The notes: generated by a model not told the origin, from the sequence alone. Counted from the first letter of the stretch, positions 51,350 through 62,624 are shown. The stretch is 64,000 bases of DNA from Nitrospirales bacterium (GCA_020027535.1 JAHRAK010000135.1:1-64000), one strand, 5' to 3'. Made by a program: numbers and translations.

Positions 51350-51939
51350 AGCCGATTCTGCCGGGGATAGCCACGTGGTCGTGGTTTTCCGAGGAAAAAC
51401 AGATTCATTTTAACGGCCACCTGCTGGACGTGGGCGAACATCGAATCCTGGTCGATCCTCCGCCTCTCTCGGATGCCGATTTGTCGCAACTGAAGAATGC
51501 GGGGCAAGTCGATTACATTCTTCTCACCAATCGGGATCATGAACGGGAAAGCGCGACGTACAAAGACGCATTGAACACTCGCGTGTACGTTCCCCAGTCC
51601 GATGCCCCGGAAATGTCGGTGACTCCCGAAAAGACTTTTGTCGACGGAGAATTGCTGCCCGGCGGGATTTGGGTCGTGCACCTCTCTCATCAAAAGTCGC
51701 CGGGCGAATCGGCCCTGTTTCTCCAACAAGGACGTGGCATTCTTATTGTCGGCGATGCCTTGCTGGGCAAGCCTGAAGGGTCGGTGAGTATGTTGCCTGC
51801 CGAGAAGTACGCCGATCCCGTCAAGGCGCGTGAAGGATTGCGTCGATTGCTCAAATACAATTTTGATTCGCTCCTGGTCGGGGACGGGACCTCTATTTTG
51901 GCCGGCGCTAAAGCCGTTGTGGCGCAGGCGTTGGAATAG
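51346..51939 (+). CDS. Metallo-beta-lactamase-fold protein lacking canonical HxHxDH
   Basis: NGHLLDVGEHRILVDPPPLSDADLSQL...YILLTNRDHERES...GILIVGDALLG..; motif position has NRDHER. Confidence 0.65.
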   Translation: MKPILPGIATWSWFSEEKQIHFNGHLLDVGEHRILVDPPPLSDADLSQLKNAGQVDYILLTNRDHERESATYKDALNTRVYVPQSDAPEMSVTPEKTFVDGELLPGGIWVVHLSHQKSPGESALFLQQGRGILIVGDALLGKPEGSVSMLPAEKYADPVKAREGLRRLLKYNFDSLLVGDGTSILAGAKAVVAQALE

Positions 51940-52004
51940 GCGGGAGCCATGGCCTCGTTGGTATGAAAGAGCCCATCGGTATATCTCTCTCTTTACCCGT
52001 CCCT

Positions 52005-52100
52005 CTACCCCACCGTCCCTCCCCTTGCAAAGGGGAGGCAAAGTCGAGCATGCCCCGCTGCTTCCCCTCCTTTGTAAGGAGGGGCGAGGGGAGGTAGAGC
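52005..52100. repeat. Short palindromic repeats (CCCTCCCCTTGCAAAGGGGAGG; CTTCCCCTCCTTTGTAAGGAGGGGCGAGGGGAGGTAGAG)
   Basis: Second unit recurs at 57229-57268 and, shortened, at 62559-62591. Confidence 0.75.
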
Positions 52101-52120
52101 TCATATAGATTAAGACGACC

Positions 52121-52939
52121 GTGCGACAGTCTCATTCGGCACAACTCAACCAACGCGGCAATGACCATTTCTCGCGGGGCTTCTATACGGAGGCCTACGA
52201 GTGCTATGCCAGGGCGTTGGAAGCTGATCGAAAAAGCGGCGATCCCAGGGCCCTGTCGGCGACGTTGGGGAATCTCGGAAATATCTGTGCCGTCAGCGGC
52301 AAACGCCAACAAGCCCAGGAATATTATCAGGAGGTATTGGAACTGCAGAAGACAGTCGGGGACAACCGCGGGATCAGTGCGACGCTTGCCAATCTTGGCA
52401 ACTTGCACGTAGACACCGGTGAATGGGAACGAGGCCGCGCGTATTATCTCGAGGCCCTGGACAGAATGGAGTTGTTTGAAGACCACGCAGCCGAGGCGGT
52501 GTTGCTCTCCGATTTGGGGTTGGTTGCGAAGGAAACCCGGCACTTCGAGCAAGCCATGGACTATTATTCGAAGTCCATTACCTTGATGAAGCGAGTGGGC
52601 AATGACGCCGGTCAGGCCGATGTATTCAAGATGATGGCGCGGATGTACCTGGCATGGGAGCGTTATGATGATGCCATGGCTTGTGCGCAAACGAGTTTGG
52701 CCATTGCCAGGCGGCTTCGTGATGAACTGCGCATGGGTGGGGCTTGGTACGTGATGGCTGATTGCCATAACGCGAAGGGCTGTGAGGAGCAAGAAGCCCG
52801 ATTCCTTCATCGCGTGGTTCGCGTGGATCGAAAATACGGGTTGCCCAAGCTGGAAGAAAACACCAGGCGACTCGAGGCGCTTCGGACGAGGCTGCTGCAG
52901 AAGCGCACGAAATCAATGGCAGGGGAGGGCGCTTCATGA
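52121..52939 (+). CDS. Tetratricopeptide repeat protein
   Basis: Repeated TPR units (ALSATLGNLGNICAVSGKRQQAQEYYQEVLELQKTVGD...). Confidence 0.85.
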   Translation: MRQSHSAQLNQRGNDHFSRGFYTEAYECYARALEADRKSGDPRALSATLGNLGNICAVSGKRQQAQEYYQEVLELQKTVGDNRGISATLANLGNLHVDTGEWERGRAYYLEALDRMELFEDHAAEAVLLSDLGLVAKETRHFEQAMDYYSKSITLMKRVGNDAGQADVFKMMARMYLAWERYDDAMACAQTSLAIARRLRDELRMGGAWYVMADCHNAKGCEEQEARFLHRVVRVDRKYGLPKLEENTRRLEALRTRLLQKRTKSMAGEGAS

Positions 52940-53364
52940 TTGACGGATCCCGCTGGCAATACGTCCAGGACCACCTGAAGCAAGCCAACGCAGACTTTAT
53001 CCAATATCAACCCGATGGGGCCTTGACTCTCGAATTGGATGATGAGGACTGGCAACTCGAAATCACACCGGCCGGATTGTTTGTGTGTCAGGCGGGGTAT
53101 GCCCTGGAAGACATGCAGAGCCTGCTGTCGGACGGCACGGCCGAAGACCTTGGAAGCGATGAACTCGCCAAGCAAGCCAAGTTTTGCATTCAACAAGTCG
53201 TCTCGAAATATCGTGATCGGCTCATCAAGGACGGCTTCAGCGAACGCGTCGAAATGAACGACGACTACGTCGCGGTATTTTTCGAGCGTCCGGTCGATTT
53301 CGACAATCTGTCGGAACTTGAGCAATTGATCGCGCGCTATCGACGGCAATTCGCCGCCACCTGA
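52936..53364 (+). CDS. Hypothetical protein
   Basis: 142-aa acidic ORF overlapping by 4 nt with the TPR gene. Confidence 0.65.
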   Translation: MIDGSRWQYVQDHLKQANADFIQYQPDGALTLELDDEDWQLEITPAGLFVCQAGYALEDMQSLLSDGTAEDLGSDELAKQAKFCIQQVVSKYRDRLIKDGFSERVEMNDDYVAVFFERPVDFDNLSELEQLIARYRRQFAAT

Positions 53365-53398
53365 ACTCTTTCTCACCTCAACCTCAAAAGGAATTCTT

Positions 53399-54412
53399 AT
53401 GGATGCGCAACTTCCGGTTCGGACAATGGATGATTTTCGTGACGTCGTCTATAACTTTCGTTTAGCCCGTGTGTTTGCCACCGCACTGGATCTCGACCTC
53501 TTTACTCATATGGGGAACAGATTCTGGACGCCCAAGACCCTGGCCAAAACGTTGAAAGCCAATGAACGGGGAGTCGAAATTCTCCTTCGCAACCTGGAAA
53601 CTGCGGGCTTGCTCAAACGACGAGGAACGGCTTATGGCGTGGAAAAAGTCGGGCGCACGTATCTGAACCGGAACAGTCCTGCTTACCAGGGGGCCTATTT
53701 GGATCTGGTTCATCGCCAGTGGGAGAATTGGGCACAGCTTACCGATTCCGTCCGAACGGGCAAGCCGATCGAAGATGACGGGCCGGACGATCCGGAATAT
53801 CGGCAATCATTCACCTGGGCGATGCATCAACGTTCTGAAAGACCGGCCAAACAAGTGTCGGCACAACTTGACCTGAACAATGCAAAGACGCTGTTGGACG
53901 TTGGAGGAGGACCCGGCACGTATGCGTTGGCATTCCTGAAAAAAAATACCACGTTACAGGCGGGCGTCTGGGACCGTGCCCCGGCGCTTGAAGTCGCCAG
54001 GGAAATCGCCAAACCCTTACGGCACGGCAAACGGCTGTCCTATTACCCGGGCGATCTTTTTGACAATCCGGTCCCCGGAAAATTCGACGTGATGTGGGTG
54101 TCGAACGTGCTGCACATTTTTTCGCCGGCTGAAAACAAGACCCTGTTCCGAAAACTCAAACGCGCGCTCAATCCCGGCGGACGCATTCTGATTCAAGACA
54201 CGTTCCTCATGAACAAACCAGGGTTTGATACTCTAGACACCAATCTGTTCGCGATCACGATGCTCTTATTCACACCGACGGGGGATACCTACAGCGCTCA
54301 AGCCGTTCAAGAGTGGCTCAAGGCCAGCGGGCTCAAAAAAACCAAGTGCCTTCAATTAAAAAAAGGAACCGGCGATTGGGACGGGGTCATCATCGAGGGA
54401 AGAGTATCGTAG
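53399..54412 (+). CDS. O-methyltransferase family 2 (acetylserotonin O-methyltransferase-like)
   Basis: N-terminal winged-helix dimerisation domain, TLLDVGGGPGTYALAFLKKN, DVMWVSNVLHIFSPAENKTLFRKLKRALNPGGRILIQD. Confidence 0.87.
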   Translation: MDAQLPVRTMDDFRDVVYNFRLARVFATALDLDLFTHMGNRFWTPKTLAKTLKANERGVEILLRNLETAGLLKRRGTAYGVEKVGRTYLNRNSPAYQGAYLDLVHRQWENWAQLTDSVRTGKPIEDDGPDDPEYRQSFTWAMHQRSERPAKQVSAQLDLNNAKTLLDVGGGPGTYALAFLKKNTTLQAGVWDRAPALEVAREIAKPLRHGKRLSYYPGDLFDNPVPGKFDVMWVSNVLHIFSPAENKTLFRKLKRALNPGGRILIQDTFLMNKPGFDTLDTNLFAITMLLFTPTGDTYSAQAVQEWLKASGLKKTKCLQLKKGTGDWDGVIIEGRVS

Positions 54413-54427
54413 CTGCCGCATCTCAAT

Positions 54428-54805
54428 TTATACGGTGACAACCTGTCGTCCGCCGATCACAATGAGTAGAAAGTTGAATAGGGCAGTCAGGAGAATCAGG
54501 CCGACAAAGTGCAGTGAATCCATTTCAGAAGTGATGCTCTGTACAAATGTGGCAATGTCCAAGGCCAAGCCGATTGTTCCATACATCACCCCAACCATGG
54601 ACGTCCATCGTTTTCCGATCAGGCAGACTCCACCGACGAGCAAGGGAAGTCCGAATTGAAACCCGTACCAGATGGATCGATGGAGATCCGAAGTAAAGGC
54701 GCTCTCAGGTTGAAGGGCATCGGAGGCTATGGCGCTGACGAAAAGCCCGAAACAAATCGCTGCCATCAGGCGAGACATCCGGCTGCCTGCTCCGGTCTTG
54801 GTCAT
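54428..54805 (-). CDS. Hypothetical multi-TM protein
   Basis: Several hydrophobic helices; start uncertain. Confidence 0.55.
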   Translation of the reverse strand: MTKTGAGSRMSRLMAAICFGLFVSAIASDALQPESAFTSDLHRSIWYGFQFGLPLLVGGVCLIGKRWTSMVGVMYGTIGLALDIATFVQSITSEMDSLHFVGLILLTALFNFLLIVIGGRQVVTV

Positions 54806-54857
54806 GAGAAATCCATGACTGGCACGTTGTAAAGTTTGTTCATTTCCGTGGAATAAT

Positions 54858-54992
54858 CCATATCTGTCATTCCCGCGCACGCGGGAATCCAGAGTCCGTA
54901 TCCTCGTGAACGAAGGGGAAAAACCTGGATTCCCGTATATCGCCTGGATCCCCGATCAAGTCGGGGACAAGCGTCGGGAATGACAGATATGG
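54858..54992. mobile_element. MITE-like element with perfect 18-bp terminal inverted repeats
   Basis: CCATATCTGTCATTCCCG ... CGGGAATGACAGATATGG bounding 135 bp with nested palindromes; no ORF. Confidence 0.6.
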
Positions 54993-55113
54993 TGTCTTCA
55001 ACTTCTTATCCTGTCAACGACTGACTAATCGTTTCCCCTGCCCTCCGCCCTGCAATTCATTGACACTCAATTCGGCCAAGCCTAGAATGGCCGAAATTAC
55101 AAGGGGAGGGCGT

Positions 55114-57204
55114 ATGACACATTCTCAAGCCATTCGAAACGTTGTTGTGACGTCGTATGTCGGTGCCGGAAAAACTTCTCTCGTTGAAGCCCTGTTGTTT
55201 TCCGCCGGTGTGACGTCGTCAATGGGTACGAGCGCCAACGGAAATACCGTGGCCGATTTCGAAGCAGAAGAGGTTCAGCATCGTCATTCCATGAGTACGG
55301 CCCTTCTTCAGTATGAACACAAAGAGACCTTCCTGAACCTGCTCGACACTCCGGGCTCGCTGGATTTTTTTGCCGATACCAAAAATACGATTCACGTAGC
55401 AGACGGCGCCCTGTTGGTCGTAGGTGCTTCGGGCATACGATCGGAATTGGATCGGATCTGGGATTATATTCAAGCACGAGAACTTCCCTGTCTTATGTTT
55501 ATCAACGAATTGGATAAAGAACGAGCGAATTTTGAATCCGTGTTGGAAGAAATTCAGAAAACGCTTGAGACCAAATGCGTCCCGATTGCCTATCCGATCG
55601 GCGAGGAGGCGAATCTTCGAGGCGTGGTGGATCTGCTGACACAAAAAGCCATTATCCCAATACCCAACAGTCATAAGGTGCAGGAAGAAGAAATCCCCGC
55701 GGACCTGAAAGATAAAATTTCCGAGTTGCGGAAACAATTGGTTGAAACCGTGGCTGAAGCCAGCGATGACCTCGTGGAAAAATATTTGAGTGACGGGGAT
55801 CTGACGCAGGAAGAAGTCCTCCAAGGGTTGGTCTCGGGCACGAAAACCCGCCAGTATATTCCGGTGTTATGTGGTTCGGCGATCATGAATCTCGGCACCA
55901 CGGTGCTGCACAATGCGATTATTCAATGCCTGCCTTCTCCCGAAGAACGAGCCGAAACCTTTTCGCTGGCCGGATCGCATCCCGACACGAATGAAGAACT
56001 CGTGCGACCCATGAGCGCGGAAGAACCGTTTTCCGGCTACGTGTTCAAGACCACCATCGATCCCTTTATGGGCCGGCTCACGTATCTCAAGGTCTGTTCG
56101 GGAGCGCTTGAAGCCGATTCAACCTTTTTTAATTTCGTGAAAAATGTGAAAGAAAAAGGGGGGCACCTGTATTATCTGCAAGGGAAGAAAAGCACGCAGA
56201 CGCAACGAGCCACGGCAGGTGAGATTGTGGTCATGGGAAAATTAAAGGAAACCCACACGGGTGAAACGATTTGCACCGACAAAGCTCCCATCGTCTTTCC
56301 CGCGGTGCAACTCCGCCGGCCCGTGATGTCGTTTGCGCTTGAACCGAAATCGAAGGGGGACATCGATAAGGTGAGCATGGGACTGCACAAGCTTGTGGAA
56401 GAAGATGCGTCATTGAAATTTATCCGCAATGACGAGACCAAGGAAATGTTGTTGAGCGGAGTCGGGCAGACTCATATCGAACTGACCCTGGAAAAACTCC
56501 ACCGGAAATACGGAGTAGACGTCAACCTGCATACACCGAAAGTCGCCTATCGCGAGACCATTCAAAAAATGGCCCAGGCCCAGGGAAAATACAAAAAGCA
56601 AACGGGCGGCCACGGGCAATACGGCGATTGCTGGCTCCAGCTCGACCCGTTGCCACGCAATGGCGGATTTGAATTTCTCAACAAAATCGTTGGAGGTGTG
56701 ATTCCCAGGAATTTCATCCCCGCGGTGGAAAAGGGCGTGGTCGAAGCCATGCACGAGGGCATTCTCGCCGGCTTCCCGGTCGTGGACGTGCAAGTGAAGG
56801 TCTATGACGGGTCTCATCATCCTGTTGACTCTTCGGAAATGGCCTTTAAGGTCGCAGCCTCGATGGGTTTCAAAAAAGCCATGGAATCGGCACAGCCCGT
56901 GCTTCTCGAACCGATCATGAACGTGGAAGTGACGGCGCCGGACGACATGGTGGGCGCAGTGATTGGAGATTTAAACAGCCGGCGAGGTCGAATTCTGGGA
57001 ATGGATGCCAAAGGGCATAATCAAATCGTGAAAGCCGTGGTCCCGTTAGCCGAAATTCTGAAGTATGCGCCCGTCCTGACCTCCATTACCGCGGGGAAGG
57101 GTTCTTATGCCATGGAATTTTCAGGCTATGAGCAGGCGCCTCGTGAAGTCGTCAACAAGGTCGTCGAAGAACACAAAGCCGAAAAAGAGGCTGCTTCGTC
57201 TTAA
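55114..57204 (+). CDS. Elongation factor G-like GTPase (EF-G2-type)
   Basis: SYVGAGKTSLVEALLF, LLDTPGSLDF, five EF-G-like domains, ...KKQTGGHGQYGDCWLQLDPL. Confidence 0.88.
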   Translation: MTHSQAIRNVVVTSYVGAGKTSLVEALLFSAGVTSSMGTSANGNTVADFEAEEVQHRHSMSTALLQYEHKETFLNLLDTPGSLDFFADTKNTIHVADGALLVVGASGIRSELDRIWDYIQARELPCLMFINELDKERANFESVLEEIQKTLETKCVPIAYPIGEEANLRGVVDLLTQKAIIPIPNSHKVQEEEIPADLKDKISELRKQLVETVAEASDDLVEKYLSDGDLTQEEVLQGLVSGTKTRQYIPVLCGSAIMNLGTTVLHNAIIQCLPSPEERAETFSLAGSHPDTNEELVRPMSAEEPFSGYVFKTTIDPFMGRLTYLKVCSGALEADSTFFNFVKNVKEKGGHLYYLQGKKSTQTQRATAGEIVVMGKLKETHTGETICTDKAPIVFPAVQLRRPVMSFALEPKSKGDIDKVSMGLHKLVEEDASLKFIRNDETKEMLLSGVGQTHIELTLEKLHRKYGVDVNLHTPKVAYRETIQKMAQAQGKYKKQTGGHGQYGDCWLQLDPLPRNGGFEFLNKIVGGVIPRNFIPAVEKGVVEAMHEGILAGFPVVDVQVKVYDGSHHPVDSSEMAFKVAASMGFKKAMESAQPVLLEPIMNVEVTAPDDMVGAVIGDLNSRRGRILGMDAKGHNQIVKAVVPLAEILKYAPVLTSITAGKGSYAMEFSGYEQAPREVVNKVVEEHKAEKEAASS

Positions 57205-57228
57205 AACAACGGAGCAGAATGTGTCCCA

Positions 57229-57268
57229 GTTCCCCTCCTTTGTAAGGAGGGGCGAGGGGAGGTAGAGG
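57229..57268. repeat. Short palindromic repeat CCCCTCCTTTGTAAGGAGGGGCGAGGGGAGGTAGAG
   Basis: Near-identical to 52061-52100. Confidence 0.75.
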
Positions 57269-57271
57269 CAT

Positions 57272-58618
57272 TTACGGTTTCAACACGACAAAAAACGCTT
57301 TCGACTCTCGAAGGATCCGAAGGAGAATCGTCTCGCCGGGATGAATCGCTTCGAGGATGTCGCGAAATTTCCTCATGGTCGGCACTTCGACCCGATTGAC
57401 TTCCCGGATAATGTCTCCTTTTCGTAATCCTTCCGCATACGCGGCACTTCCCTGAACAACCTGAACCACCAGGATGCCCGTCGTTTGTTCAAGGGAAAAC
57501 TGTTCGGCCAACTCCCCGGTAATGGGAGACACGTCGATTCCCAAATCGACTTCCGCCGCTGTCGGGGGCAATGACGCGACAATGGGGTGCTCCTCCTTGA
57601 CTCCCAACAAAACGGGGAGTCGGAGCAACGTCCCATCCCGGATGACGTGAACCATCACCGTCTCATCAGGAGAAAAACCCGCGACCACCCGGGATAACTG
57701 GTTGGGAGACTCCAGGCGTTCATTGCCGATTTGCGTCATGATGTCCCCGGATTGAATGCCTGCCTGATCCGCCGGGTCGCCGGGAAACACTTCATTGACC
57801 AGCACGCCTTTGCCGTCAGGGACGCCGAATTTCTCCGCGAGTTGGGGCGTCAGCGGCTGAATCCCCACCCCAAGCCAACCCCGAACCACTTTGCCGCCGG
57901 TTTTGAGCTGCTCGATAATACGGCTCGCCATGTTGGATGGAATCGCAAAGCCGATTCCTTGAGCGAGATTGATAATGGCCGTATTGATCCCGATGACCTC
58001 GCCTCGCAAATTAAAGAGCGGCCCGCCGGAATTTCCCGGATTGATCGACGCATCGGTTTGAATGAAGTTCTCATATCGGGACAGATTCATGTTTTCCCGG
58101 CCGATTCCACTCACGACCCCCAAGGTGACAGTTCGGTCCAACCCGAAGGGATTGCCCACGGCCAGGACCCATTGTCCGACCTTCACCGTACTGGAATCCC
58201 CGAACGTCGCGCTGGGCAGTTTGTGGTCTGTCTCGACTTTCAGAAGCGCAAGGTCGGTATCGGGATCCTGCGCCACGATTTCCGCAACAAGAGTCGATTG
58301 ATCGGAAAAATGGACCTCGGCTTCCACGCCATTACTGATGACGTGATTATTGGTCACAATATAACCATCTTCATGGATGACCACACCTGAACCCGACCCC
58401 GGCACCTTGAAACGACCCTGACGCGGAATGCTTCCGGGTGAGGAAAGTTGCCGGATAGTGGACACTCCCACCACTGTCGGCGTGACGTGCTCGGCCAAAT
58501 GCGAAATAGCCTCCTGGATCTCTTCCAAGAGCTGAAGCCCCTTGGACTCCAAGGGAGCAGAGGCAAAGGCCGGGACACTAACTGAAAGAATTACGGCCGC
58601 GATGACGATCAGTCGCAT
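57272..58618 (-). CDS. HtrA/DegP-type serine protease with two PDZ domains
   Basis: TNNHVI, DTDLALLKVE, FIQTDASINPGNSGGPL, two PDZ regions. Confidence 0.93.
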   Translation of the reverse strand: MRLIVIAAVILSVSVPAFASAPLESKGLQLLEEIQEAISHLAEHVTPTVVGVSTIRQLSSPGSIPRQGRFKVPGSGSGVVIHEDGYIVTNNHVISNGVEAEVHFSDQSTLVAEIVAQDPDTDLALLKVETDHKLPSATFGDSSTVKVGQWVLAVGNPFGLDRTVTLGVVSGIGRENMNLSRYENFIQTDASINPGNSGGPLFNLRGEVIGINTAIINLAQGIGFAIPSNMASRIIEQLKTGGKVVRGWLGVGIQPLTPQLAEKFGVPDGKGVLVNEVFPGDPADQAGIQSGDIMTQIGNERLESPNQLSRVVAGFSPDETVMVHVIRDGTLLRLPVLLGVKEEHPIVASLPPTAAEVDLGIDVSPITGELAEQFSLEQTTGILVVQVVQGSAAYAEGLRKGDIIREVNRVEVPTMRKFRDILEAIHPGETILLRILRESKAFFVVLKP

Positions 58619-58723
58619 AATACCTGTACATGTAAACGAATCATAAACGTCGCATAATCCGTAAGACTATAGGTAAATCTAAGATGTCGCATAAGAATGA
58701 TTATGTCAAATTATAAATTTATC

Positions 58724-59350
58724 TCAAACCCGCCCTATCCTTGGCTCGGTTCCAGCAAGCAAACGGACGATATTGCTCTTATGTTTCCCAATGACGAGGC
58801 CACTCAGGAATAGGCTGAATATCGTAAATTGCAGATCAAACGTCATAAACCAGCTTACCACTGGCAATGCCACGAAGGCCATGAGCGCTCCGCCAGCTGA
58901 ATATTTCCAAATTCCGACGGTGGCAGCCCATATCACAACAAGAACAAGTCCCATGGGAAAGTGCAGCCCCAGAATTCCTCCCAAGCCCGTGGCCACTCCT
59001 TTTCCTCCACGAAACTTTAAAAAAACGGGAAAAAGATGCCCGAGTATGACTGAGAGGACGGCCAGCAAGGCCCACAGATTCGGAAAAAAGCCCAAACTGG
59101 CGATCCACCCCACCAGCCACCCTTTTCCCAAGTCACCGGATAACGTGAGAATTCCAACTTTTTTTCCCGATACTCGCAAAACGTTCGTAAAGCCGATGTT
59201 TCGACTGCCGGCTTGCCGAGGATCAGGCGTTCCCAGCATATGTGAAAAAACGAGTCCGAATGGAATAGAGCCAAGCAAATAGGCTCCGAAACAGGAAAGT
59301 GGCCAGAGAATCTCAGGAGACATGGCCTGCGACGACGTTATGGGTGTCAC
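58724..59350 (-). CDS. plsY: Acyl-phosphate glycerol-3-phosphate acyltransferase
   Basis: GAYLLGSIPFGLVFSHML...GSRNIGFTNVLRVSGK...HLFPVFLKFRGGKGVATGLGG. Confidence 0.94.
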   Translation of the reverse strand: MTPITSSQAMSPEILWPLSCFGAYLLGSIPFGLVFSHMLGTPDPRQAGSRNIGFTNVLRVSGKKVGILTLSGDLGKGWLVGWIASLGFFPNLWALLAVLSVILGHLFPVFLKFRGGKGVATGLGGILGLHFPMGLVLVVIWAATVGIWKYSAGGALMAFVALPVVSWFMTFDLQFTIFSLFLSGLVIGKHKSNIVRLLAGTEPRIGRV

Positions 59351-59964
59351 CCTTTTTTGGAGAACTCATTCCAGGCCTCAAGAATATATTGTCCGGCAGA
59401 GACCAGAGAAAAAATCAGGGCCACATAGAGGGTCACGGTTCCGACCAGATGCACGTTCAAGACGGACAGGGAAACTGCTCCCTCCAGGGTCAAAAGAATG
59501 ATCGCGACAATTTGCAGTGCAACTTTATATTTCCCGAATATCCCGGCGGCGATGATCAGGCCTCGACTCGCGGCAATGGCTCGGATTCCGGTCACGGCAA
59601 GGTCACGGACAATGAGCGCAATCGCCAACCAAGCTGCGACTCGTTGAAATTGCACGAGTAATATCAAACCGGAGATCACAAGAAATTTATCGGCAAGAGG
59701 ATCGAACAAGCGGCCGACTTTGGTGATTTGCGCTCGTTGTCGTGCAATATACCCGTCCAGTAAGTCCGTTAAGGCCGCGAAACCGAAGACTGCCGCAGCG
59801 GCGATGGACCTCCCTACCGTTGGCGTTGAAAAGAGTCCGATATACACCGGTACCAATAAGATTCGTAAAAACGTGAGCGTATTCGGCAGATTGAACGTCT
59901 GCGCGACGTTTTTCTTTTGAGAGGCGGCTTTGGGTTGGGCTTTGGCGACGTGAGCTTGCGACAT
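59347..59964 (-). CDS. pgsA: CDP-diacylglycerol-glycerol-3-phosphate 3-phosphatidyltransferase
   Basis: NLPNTLTFLRILLVPVYIG, ALTDLLDGYIARQRAQITKVGRLFDPLADKFLV. Confidence 0.94.
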   Translation of the reverse strand: MSQAHVAKAQPKAASQKKNVAQTFNLPNTLTFLRILLVPVYIGLFSTPTVGRSIAAAAVFGFAALTDLLDGYIARQRAQITKVGRLFDPLADKFLVISGLILLVQFQRVAAWLAIALIVRDLAVTGIRAIAASRGLIIAAGIFGKYKVALQIVAIILLTLEGAVSLSVLNVHLVGTVTLYVALIFSLVSAGQYILEAWNEFSKKG

Positions 59965-59966
59965 GG

Positions 59967-60821
59967 TTAGAGCGTAACGTTCGAGCCTTTTCCGGAAACT
60001 TCGCAAATCTGCTTCAATTCTTCAAGCAACACTTTAAGTTTATTGAGCGGAACCATTGTAGGCCCGTCTGAAAGGGCCTTGTCCGGATTCGGATGCACTT
60101 CCATAAAAAACCCGTCACAGCCTGCTGCAGCGGCTGCACGAGCCAGGGGTGCGATAAATTCACGTTGACCTGATGAGTGTGTTCCTCCACCTCCGGGAAG
60201 TTGCACGCTGTGCGTGACATCGAAGACCACGGGATAGCCCAACCCTTTCAGGACCGGAAGGGCTCGCATATCCACCGCTAAATTATTATAGCCGAAGGAG
60301 AACCCTCTTTCAGTGAGGACAATCCGGCGAGTTCCGCTTTCTTCCAATTTTTTGACGACGTTACTCATATCCCATGGAGAAAGAAACTGCCCTTTCTTGA
60401 CATTAACGGTTTTGCCGGTTTGCGCCGCGGCAACGAGCAAATCGGTCTGCCTGCACAAAAACGCGGGAATCTGCACCACGTCCACAACCTGCGCGGCTTG
60501 CCGGACTTCCTCGACACTATGGACGTCCGTCAGGACGGGTACGTGAACCCGTTCTTTCACTTTTTGGAGGATGGCCAGGCCTTCTTGAATCCCGGGCCCC
60601 CGGTAAGAATGAATGGAGCTTCTGTTCGCCTTGTCGTAGGACGATTTGAAGAGACAGGGAAATCCTACCGCCTGGGCAACCTCGGCCAGTTGAAACGCCG
60701 TGTCCAGAACAATCTGCTCATTCTCGATCACGCAGGGCCCCGCAATCAGGAAATGCGGCTGCGCTCCTCCACCCGGGAAATCCCCTAACGTCACTTCCCG
60801 CATCATGGTGTCTTTTTCCAT
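59967..60821 (-). CDS. kdsA: 3-deoxy-8-phosphooctulonate synthase
   Basis: LIAGPCVIENEQ, FKSSYDKANRSSIHSYRGPG, VFDVTHSVQLPGGGG, FMEVHPNPDKALSDGP. Confidence 0.96.
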   Translation of the reverse strand: MEKDTMMREVTLGDFPGGGAQPHFLIAGPCVIENEQIVLDTAFQLAEVAQAVGFPCLFKSSYDKANRSSIHSYRGPGIQEGLAILQKVKERVHVPVLTDVHSVEEVRQAAQVVDVVQIPAFLCRQTDLLVAAAQTGKTVNVKKGQFLSPWDMSNVVKKLEESGTRRIVLTERGFSFGYNNLAVDMRALPVLKGLGYPVVFDVTHSVQLPGGGGTHSSGQREFIAPLARAAAAAGCDGFFMEVHPNPDKALSDGPTMVPLNKLKVLLEELKQICEVSGKGSNVTL

Positions 60822-60869
60822 CAGAGACCTTTGCGAGGTTGCGTCACCGCACTCCTTCTTATCTTTCAC

Positions 60870-60899
60870 GTAGGCGGACACGCAGGTCCGCCCCTACGA
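60870..60899. repeat. Short intergenic inverted repeat GTAGGCGGACACGCAGGTCCGCCCCTACG
   Basis: Same general design as the units at 4997-5070. Confidence 0.55.
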
Positions 60900-60916
60900 C
60901 GGATGCCGATCACCCG

Positions 60917-62539
<1,623 letters not shown>

Positions 62540-62558
62540 TCATTCGTTGACAATTCCC

Positions 62559-62591
62559 AACTTCCCCTCCTTTGTAAGGGGAGGGGAGGAA
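62559..62591. repeat. Short palindromic repeat CTTCCCCTCCTTTGTAAGGGGAGGGGAGG
   Basis: Variant of units at 52061 and 57229. Confidence 0.65.
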
Positions 62592-62624
62592 ACGAGAGAA
62601 GAAAGCCTGCCTTCCAAGCCGTTC

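Noticed and set aside
51106-52810. Long minus-strand ORFs (332 and 300 aa) opposite the MBL-like and TPR genes
   Set aside because: Plus-strand genes have recognisable folds and ATGA coupling; the minus ORFs run through a palindromic repeat and lack family motifs.
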